Shown here piece after piece: positions 57,966-64,000 of a DNA stretch of 64,000 bases (within the stretch, counting starts at the first letter, position 1; every line of letters starts with the position of its first letter). Origin of the DNA: Omphiscola glabra (taxonomy: Eukaryota > Mollusca > Gastropoda > Lymnaeidae); NCBI GenBank assembly GCA_964017045.1, contig OZ024794.1:26923427-26987426 (forward strand), in the 5' to 3' direction. A program made the translations under genes and the position numbers. Below the pieces are notes generated by a model. It was not told the origin of the DNA. It searched no databases and worked only from the letters and a program-made list of their open reading frames with translations.

Positions 57966-58485
57966 GGGGTCGTTCGCAAATTACGTCCCGCTCAGGGAGG
58001 AGGGGAATGTCGAGAATTTGTGACTTCACAATTTTTTTTTAAAACTTTTTTCTTTAAATCTAAAATTCTCTAATTTTGAAAAATCTTTATTGATTTTATT
58101 TTAAAAAACATTAATTTGAGGTCGAAATTGCCTCGGATGTAATAAGTACAGTGAGACTCAGCCGCGCACACCTTCTGCGCATACCAAAAAATGACGCAAA
58201 AACTCTTATGGCCATTTTACATTCGGCTTGTGGATGACCTCGTTGTTTTGCGTTTTACGGCAAAGTTTTCTAATAATACCACCTCTTAATCCATCATGGG
58301 TAAATGTTAAAGAATAAAATAAAATCTTAGCTTAGCTATGAAAATATTAAATACGTTTAGAATTTTTTTTAGGTGTGACGTGACACTAAAGGGGGAAGGG
58401 GTTAAGAATTTGTGACACCTATTGACTGGGGTGAGGGGGTCTGAAAAGGTAATTTTTTTGCTTGACGTAATTTGCGAACGACACC
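57966..58485. mobile_element. PIF/Harbinger-like MITE
   Basis: 520 bp with inverted ends GGGGTCGTTCGCAAATTACG and CGTAATTTGCGAACGACACC, flanked by TTA on both sides (57963-57965 and 58486-58488). Just inside each end lies a G-rich stretch and AATTTGTGAC. A TTA duplication and GG-starting ends fit PIF/Harbinger. Very similar ends (GTCGT-x-x-x-AAATTACG) are widespread in animal MITEs, and the class assignment is inferred. Confidence 0.75.
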
Positions 58486-58552
58486 TTATTTGTAATTTTT
58501 TACCTTAATTGTTTTATGTATCGTGTAAAATGCGTCAATATTAGACACTGTA

Positions 58553-58680
58553 TCGTACACTTGCCTCACTGGGCATTGTGATACATGACTTATGGATGAG
58601 ACAGTCGCGTTACTTTATCGTACATTAAATGTAGTATGTGTCTCACGACTATGTCACTGTTAAGTGAATTACTGATATAT
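58553..58680 (+). repeat. Dispersed repeat, copy 2 (pair with 56251-56386)
   Basis: ACATGACTTATGGATGAGAC and CATTAAATGTAGTATGTGTC match the upstream copy. Confidence 0.75.
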
Positions 58681-59091
58681 TAGATTGATCAAACTTACGA
58701 AAGCAAGGGGTGCGCGCCCCTGTTCTATTTGATAGAACTCTCGACTTGTGCATTAACAAATTTTAATGACGGCCACGATTGCCTTCCCTTGACACATGCA
58801 ACAATTGCCGTCGGGTCGTATCTACAAGAGATTAAGACGATATTTGCCGTATGTGGCAAACCGCGACCGGGCAACCCACACAATCATTTCATTGAAAACA
58901 CGATGTTCCACCAAGTGTTTTCAAGTTTCCCCGATTTTCCATGTATTTTACATATAATTTTCGAGGAATGGTTTTTAGAATATTTAGCAAACCGTAGTCC
59001 ATGAAGTATAACTTATGTTTTTTTCACACATAATACAAATGAAAATACGTTTTTCTTAAATTTTAACCTACATTAATGGTTTAATACATGA
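58681..59091. other. No firm gene
   Basis: A frame of 91 codons at 58729-59004 (TTG start; contains GKPRPGNPHNHF) is unrecognised and of chance length. Confidence 0.35.
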
Positions 59092-59262
59092 TTCACTTGT
59101 GATGGTGTCATACATGATTCACTTGTGATGGTCATACATGCTTCACTTGTGATGGTGTCATACTTGAGTCACTTGTGATGGTGTCATACTTGAGTTACTT
59201 GTGATGGTGTCATACTTGAGTCACTTGTGATAGTGTCTTGCATGTTTCACTTGTGATGGTGC
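59092..59262 (+). repeat. 26-bp minisatellite, about 6-7 copies
   Basis: Unit CACTTGTGATGGTGTCATAC plus TTGAGT. Confidence 0.93.
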
Positions 59263-59795
59263 TAAACTCTCCCATTACTATACAAACACCACACTCTCCC
59301 TTTACTATCCACACACCACACTCTCCCATTACTATCCACATGCCGCACTCTCCAAATACTATCCACACATCACTCTCCAAATACTATCCACACACCACAC
59401 CCTCCTATTACTATCCACACACCACACCATCCCACTAATATCAACACACCACATCCTCCCTTTACTATCCACACACCACACTCTCCCATTACTATCCACA
59501 CACCAAACACTCCCATTAGCATCCACACACCACAAACTCCCATTACTATCCACACACCACACCTTCCATTACTATCCACACACCACATCCTCCCTTTACT
59601 ATCCACACACTACACCCTTCCACTACTATCCACACACCACATCCTCCCATTACTATCCACACACCACACCCTTCCATTACTATCAACACACCACATCCTC
59701 CCATTACTATCCACACACCACACCCTTGCATTACTATCACACACCACACCATTCCACTAATATCCACACACCACACCATCCCATTACTATTCTCT
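59263..59795 (+). repeat. 24-25 bp minisatellite, about 22 copies
   Basis: Unit CACACCACACTCTCCCATTA plus CTATC. It abuts the 26-bp array. The glycine/cysteine-rich minus-strand frames are artefacts. Confidence 0.95.
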
Positions 59796-60464
59796 CCTAC
59801 GAGAATATTCAGCAGATAATAAAATTAACCACGAAGCGTTTACACAATAAAAAAGTTTGTTTGTCTGTTTGTCTCACTGCCACATGCCAGACCAGGTTCC
59901 TTCAGATTGCCGTATGGGTAATCTTGGCTGAAGTGTGTTGGATGTCTGCTTTACGAAGTCTTAACGGGAAGACCACGAGGCCCCCCCCCCCCACCAACCC
60001 ATTTAAAAAAACATGTGCAGCTATGTTAACTGAAAAGTTCAGGGTTGGGATTTTGGGGGGGGGGGGGGGAAGGGGGACGGAGATTTGGAATACATTAGAA
60101 AGTAAAATATGGGTGAAAGCACCTGAGAAATTATAAACAAAAACAATTCGGAGACTCGATATACGAGACGTTATTAGCCGTTACCAAAATGTGAAACAAG
60201 CGGTAAATTTTTTTTATATTAAATACTTCATCTGAAATAATTAACAGTATTGAAAGTTATTTAAATACAAAGAAAATGTATGTTCTTATTTGAAAAGAGG
60301 CGAGTTACAAAACGTGAGCGGAGTGTACAAATGAGCAAGTGATTCAGAGGACAATCTCCGGAGGTGGTTGAAGTAGTTACATTGTTAAATAAATGTATTT
60401 TTCATTTATAGATGATTTGTCGTGAAAATCTTCGCCCCGCAATGTTCAGGTGAATTGAAATCTT

Positions 60465-60465
<1 letters not shown>
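59796..60465. other. No gene seen; C and G runs
   Basis: A C run lies near 59981-59990 and a G run at 60055-60069. No recognised coding sequence. Confidence 0.4.

Positions 60466-60541
<76 letters not shown>
60466..60541. repeat. (AT)n microsatellite
   Basis: About 35 uninterrupted AT dinucleotides with one TTT interruption. Confidence 0.97.
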
Positions 60542-60958
60542 TAAAAGCCACTATTTTTTTATACGCCAAGAGGGTGCATGTACCAAGACTACCAACTCAT
60601 TCAGAGAGCATCGAAACCCCCATGATGACTAACAGATGGCAGCTAGCAATGACATTATAGCAGCAGCACAGAAAGTGGTGGATTTGTTTTTTTAAAGACT
60701 GATTTGCTTATTTAAAGAAAGGAATTGTGCAAGGCATACCAGATGTCAAGATGTGGTACCAGTAATCTCGGTACAGACGGATTGAGGGACATTCCCATCT
60801 TTAAAATACAAGAAAGAGTAGAAATAATCCTCACCAACGCGTTCACGTAAGACACCGATTGAACCACGAAATATTACAGAAGTAAGCAGCGCCTTGCCAC
60901 ATTCTTTGATTCTAGTAATATTTCAATATTTTCTACGTCTCCTTGTGATCCTCTAGAA

Positions 60959-61109
60959 CGGCGGTTCTCGTGCTGGGGGTTGCCTAAGACCATTGGAAAA
61001 CACATCATATTTATGAAGTAGCAATGAAAATAATTTTATGGTTGGGGGTCACCAGAACACGAGGAACTGTATTAAAGAATCGTGGCATTAGGAAGGTTGA
61101 GAACCACCG
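60959..61109 (+). mobile_element. SPIN-like hAT MITE, copy 5 (short variant, perfect TSD)
   Basis: 151 bp beginning CGGCGGTTCTC and ending GGTTGAGAACCACCG, with a perfect 8-bp duplication, CTCTAGAA, at 60951-60958 and 61110-61117. The GTGGGTCGCGACCCC segment after the left end is deleted relative to the other copies. TTGCCTAAGACCATTGGAAA and TTATGAAGTAGCAATGAAAA identify the family. Confidence 0.95.
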
Positions 61110-62049
61110 CTCTAGAAACTGTATGGATCACGTACCTGTGTGAAAACCTCAAATCTGCTGTCAGATGATCCAGAAATTTTAAAAAAAAAATGTGTGGCCA
61201 AGAATCAGACCGCACACGACAATGATAGCTAGCAAAAATGTGACGCCATTGTGGCCTTTGCCAAATCTTAATTCTCTTTCTCAACCACGTCCCTCCCTAA
61301 AAAAACACCCGTGTCCGAAAAAAAAAGATAAAGGAACACCTAATCGATGACATGAAAACCCCATCAAAGCCAGTTGCATTAGATTACGTCGGAAAGGGTT
61401 TCGTACGGATTCACGATAACAGCAATCGTTGTCTTGCGTGCCTTTGAATAAAATACAACCTTTCAGAACCTTGATACAACAATCTCAGCGCACTGTCTAC
61501 GCCTACAAACCGAAAAAAAAAATGTATTTAAGTTTGAACTCATCACTGTTACCTTCACAGATGCACATACAAAGGTGAGTGAACGCTTTTACATGAACTT
61601 GCAACAAAAATACAACATTTACAAATACATACAGTTTTGAAGCTCGTGCCTGAAAGCACTGATGGTCTCGATTCTTCTACAGGTCAGAGGGACCCCCCTC
61701 CCCCACACCCCACAATCCCCCATTCACTGAGACCGAGGCACAGGACTAACGTTATTAAGACACAGTTTTTAGCGACAGTAATTGGCGAGAAAAATACTCA
61801 GATGGCCTTCACCTACAGTCTCAAGGTCTGCACTCCACGTTGGCTGTCGTAATTTTTACGTCTGCCACGTGTCAAGTTGGCATTGGCGGTGTCGTCGTGC
61901 CATTCACCAGTAACCTAAAGCTACCATTCTCGCGTCTCCTACCCGCTACCCTTATCATTCCAAGGGCCAACAAACATTTCAAAGAACATAAACATTCTTT
62001 ATTCATCCAACCATTTTAATAAATCATCCCCCAAACCCAATGATCATTC
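61110..62049. other. No gene seen
   Basis: Unique-looking, no recognised protein or element. Confidence 0.4.
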
Positions 62050-62722
62050 TTATATCACCAAACCTTACAATTTCACCAAACCTTACAATTTCACCAAACC
62101 TTACAATTTCACTAACTTACAATTTCACCAAACCTTACAATTTCACCAAACCTTACAATTTCACCAAACCTTATTATTTCACCAAACCTTACAATTTCAC
62201 CAAACCTTACAATTTCACCAAACCTTACAATTTCACCAAACCTTACAATTTCACCAAACCTTACTATTTCACCAAACCTTACTACATCACCGAACCTTAC
62301 TACTTCACCAAACCTTACAATTTCATCAAACCTTACTACATCACCAAACCTTACGACGTCACGAAACCTTACTATTTCACCAAAACTTAATACTTCAACA
62401 AACCTTACTAAATCACCAAAACCTTACGACGTCACCAAACCTTACTATTTCACCAAACCTTAAAACTTCACCAAACCGTGTTACGTCACTAAACCGTACT
62501 ACGACACAAAAATTTGCTACCTCACCAAAACTTGCTAACTCACCAAAACATGCTACCTCACCAAAACTTGCTACCTCACCAAACCTTGATACCTCACCAA
62601 ACTTTGCTACCTCACCAAACCTTGCTACCTCACCAAAACTTGCCACTTCACCAAACCTTACCCGTCACCAAACCTTAATATTTCAACAAACCTTACTACC
62701 TCCCCAAACCTTGTTACCTCAC
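62050..62722 (+). repeat. 18-bp minisatellite, about 37 copies
   Basis: Unit ACCTTACAATTTCACCAA on the left, grading to ACTTGCTACCTCACCAA on the right. The gradient suggests an older right half and a recently homogenised left half. Confidence 0.96.
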
Positions 62723-63536
62723 CAATTGTTTCCTCACCATTATATGCATCCAGCCAACCAAGCCCTTCGGCCAACCAGCCCTACCTTAACTACCCACTTC
62801 CTTCCTCTCAACATTACAACACCAAAAGCTGTCACCAACCAACTCCAACCCCCCATCCAACATCCCAACCCTCTCAACCACGCCAGCGCCCTCTAAGTAT
62901 CCCAACCCCGACAACCTCTTTCGGTAAGCATCAGCTCAAACGATCCCCTCACTCCCTAGTGCTCTACCATCCATCCACACGCAATCCCACAACACTAATC
63001 ACTCGCACCTCCGGCGTCTAGTTGTCAAAGTCGCGTACCATCGGTGCAAATATTTACACCAGCCCGGCTTTCAGAAACCCAAGAATGTACTTTTAACTTA
63101 ACGACCTTCCCCGTGTCAGTTATAGCCACGTTTGACAAACGCTGTCTCACGTGTGCCAAGTATAGATGGCATGATCGAGAGTCTGCTAGAGCTTGTTTTG
63201 GAAAACACGTGCCGAAAAAAAACAAGTCTCGGTCCTTTTCAATTTTCATACACATTTTACAACAGCTTTTCTCTGCTTTCGGTCGACTACCTTTCTGTAT
63301 ATTTTTTTCTCAACTATGTAAATACACTATTTGTTTGCAATACTATTTCTCAAGTTTTTTTCTTCTAATTAATTCATTAGCGTACAGATTTACAAAAAAT
63401 TTTGTTTGCGTTCAGGCATTTAAAAAAGTTGAAATGTCTGTTTTAGCAACCACATGACCTCACAATGGTGACATCAACTCTACAAATGATTAAGGGGACA
63501 GAAATGTGATTACTCTGAGCATAACGGATAAGACAT
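62723..63536. other. No gene seen
   Basis: A C/A-rich stretch to 63020, then AT-rich. A 137-codon frame at 63044-63457 has no recognisable domain. Confidence 0.35.
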
Positions 63537-63712
63537 GAAGGACTGCTTGCAAGCTGTGTGAAGGAAATAGTGGAACGAGGTATGTGGAAGCTTGAAATGT
63601 AAAGACGGGACGGTAAAAGGAGAACATTTCGGCTAAAAGCCTTCCCCGGCAGACAGGACAAAAGAAGACACAACAAGAAATAGAAAAATTTTTTAAAAAT
63701 GTAAATGATTGG
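63537..63712. mobile_element. Dispersed family B, copy 2 (single-unit form)
   Basis: AGCTGTGTGAAGGAAATAGT, ATGTGGAAGCTTGA, GAACATTTCGGCTAA, CCGGCAGACAGGACAA and AACAAGAAATAGAAAA match 34549-34857. The 48-bp segment is present once here, giving the unexpanded form of the element. Confidence 0.75.
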
Positions 63713-63754
63713 AATATCTGGGGACACACGTGGCAGTATTTAATAAATTCTCTT

Positions 63755-63935
63755 ACGTGTCTTGGATTAAGAAATTCTTCCACATCCAAGTTCAAGTGCT
63801 GTGTGGTCGAGCGGTCTAAAGCCGGTGCTCTGGAGTTCAATCCATATAGAAAAAAAATGTGTCTTGGATTAAGAAATACGGCCACATCCACGTTCAAGTG
63901 TCTTGGATTAAGAAATACGGCCACATCGCTTTTCG
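63755..63935 (+). repeat. About 43-bp repeat, 3 copies
   Basis: GTGTCTTGGATTAAGAAAT followed by CCACATCCA-GTTCAA occurs at about 63758, 63858 and 63898. The first and second are separated by a tRNA-like insert. Confidence 0.85.
63798..63848 (+). other. tRNA-like (Leu/Ser-type) fragment
   Basis: TGGTCGAGCGG (A-box-like, 63803-63813), then TCTAAAGCCGGTGCTCTGGA, then GAGTTCAATCC (B-box-like, 63833-63843). The boxes are about 30 bases apart, too close for an intact tRNA with a long variable arm, and no acceptor stem pairs are evident. Most likely a decayed tRNA or SINE head, not a working gene. Confidence 0.35.
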
Positions 63936-64000
63936 TTGAATACGTTTCAAAACATTTATTAGGTGTTAACATTTGGGTTGTAGGGATGTAGCTAAAAATT

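Noticed and set aside
62050..62722. Could regularly spaced repeats be a CRISPR array?
   Set aside because: Direct 18-bp tandem units without spacers, in an animal genome, and no cas genes. The same holds for all other arrays here.
63044..63457. 137-codon frame rich in F, S and L
   Set aside because: AT-rich low-information translation, no domain or splice support.
63798..63848. Functional tRNA gene
   Set aside because: A- and B-box-like motifs are too close together and no acceptor stem pairs. Listed as a fragment only.

Overview
This window looks like gene-poor, repeat-dense animal DNA, most likely from a gastropod mollusc. The case for an animal rests on CR1/jockey-like and RTE-like LINE remnants, a Tigger/pogo transposon, piggyBac-, hAT- and Harbinger-like MITEs, a tRNA-derived SINE and splice-site-flanked exon candidates. 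The case for a snail rests mainly on five copies of a short hAT element matching the SPIN (SPACE INVADERS) family. SPIN is known for horizontal transfer among tetrapods and, outside them, was reported from a blood-feeding bug and the pond snail Lymnaea stagnalis. That match is from memory and was not searched. No complete host protein-coding gene can be supported. The best host-gene hints are two similar splice-flanked exons and a polyadenylated terminal exon at 567-3305, a possible CxxC exon near 12.4-12.6 kb, and a spliced C-terminal reading frame at 51.26-51.58 kb.

Layout. 0-3.4 kb: exon candidates and two piggyBac-like MITEs. 3.9-7 kb: three minisatellites and a hAT MITE with a perfect 8-bp target duplication. 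7.7-10.7 kb: two SPIN copies, a 200-N assembly gap, a LINE reverse-transcriptase fragment and a copy of an unclassified dispersed repeat (family A) that carries one SPIN. 11.5-20 kb: a SINE-like repeat, a long hairpin next to telomere-like repeats, and four minisatellites. 21-24 kb: a second SINE, and a 30-bp array split by about 0.8 kb that contains a third SPIN. 25.9-28.6 kb: two family A copies and a solo LTR inside a minisatellite. 30.7-34.9 kb: an RTE tail, a complete-ended Tigger element, a MITE and family B. 36.5-46 kb: large arrays, LINE pieces and a hAT MITE. 49-54 kb: an array, an RTE 3' end, the exon pair and a second solo LTR. 55.9-64 kb: many arrays, two more SPIN copies, a Harbinger-like MITE and a second family B copy.

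Main theme. More than twenty minisatellites lie in 64 kb. Several can be traced to local tandem amplification inside a transposable element, because a single-copy paralogue of the same element lies elsewhere in the window: family A (21-bp unit), family B (48-bp unit) and the SINE (19-bp unit). The Tigger and RTE fragments also carry short internal duplications. Almost all long open frames lie within these arrays and are artefacts of unit lengths divisible by three. I found no new enzyme system, CRISPR array or rRNA. The elements do not act together as a pathway. The window is best read as a record of transposon insertion, nesting and tandem expansion.
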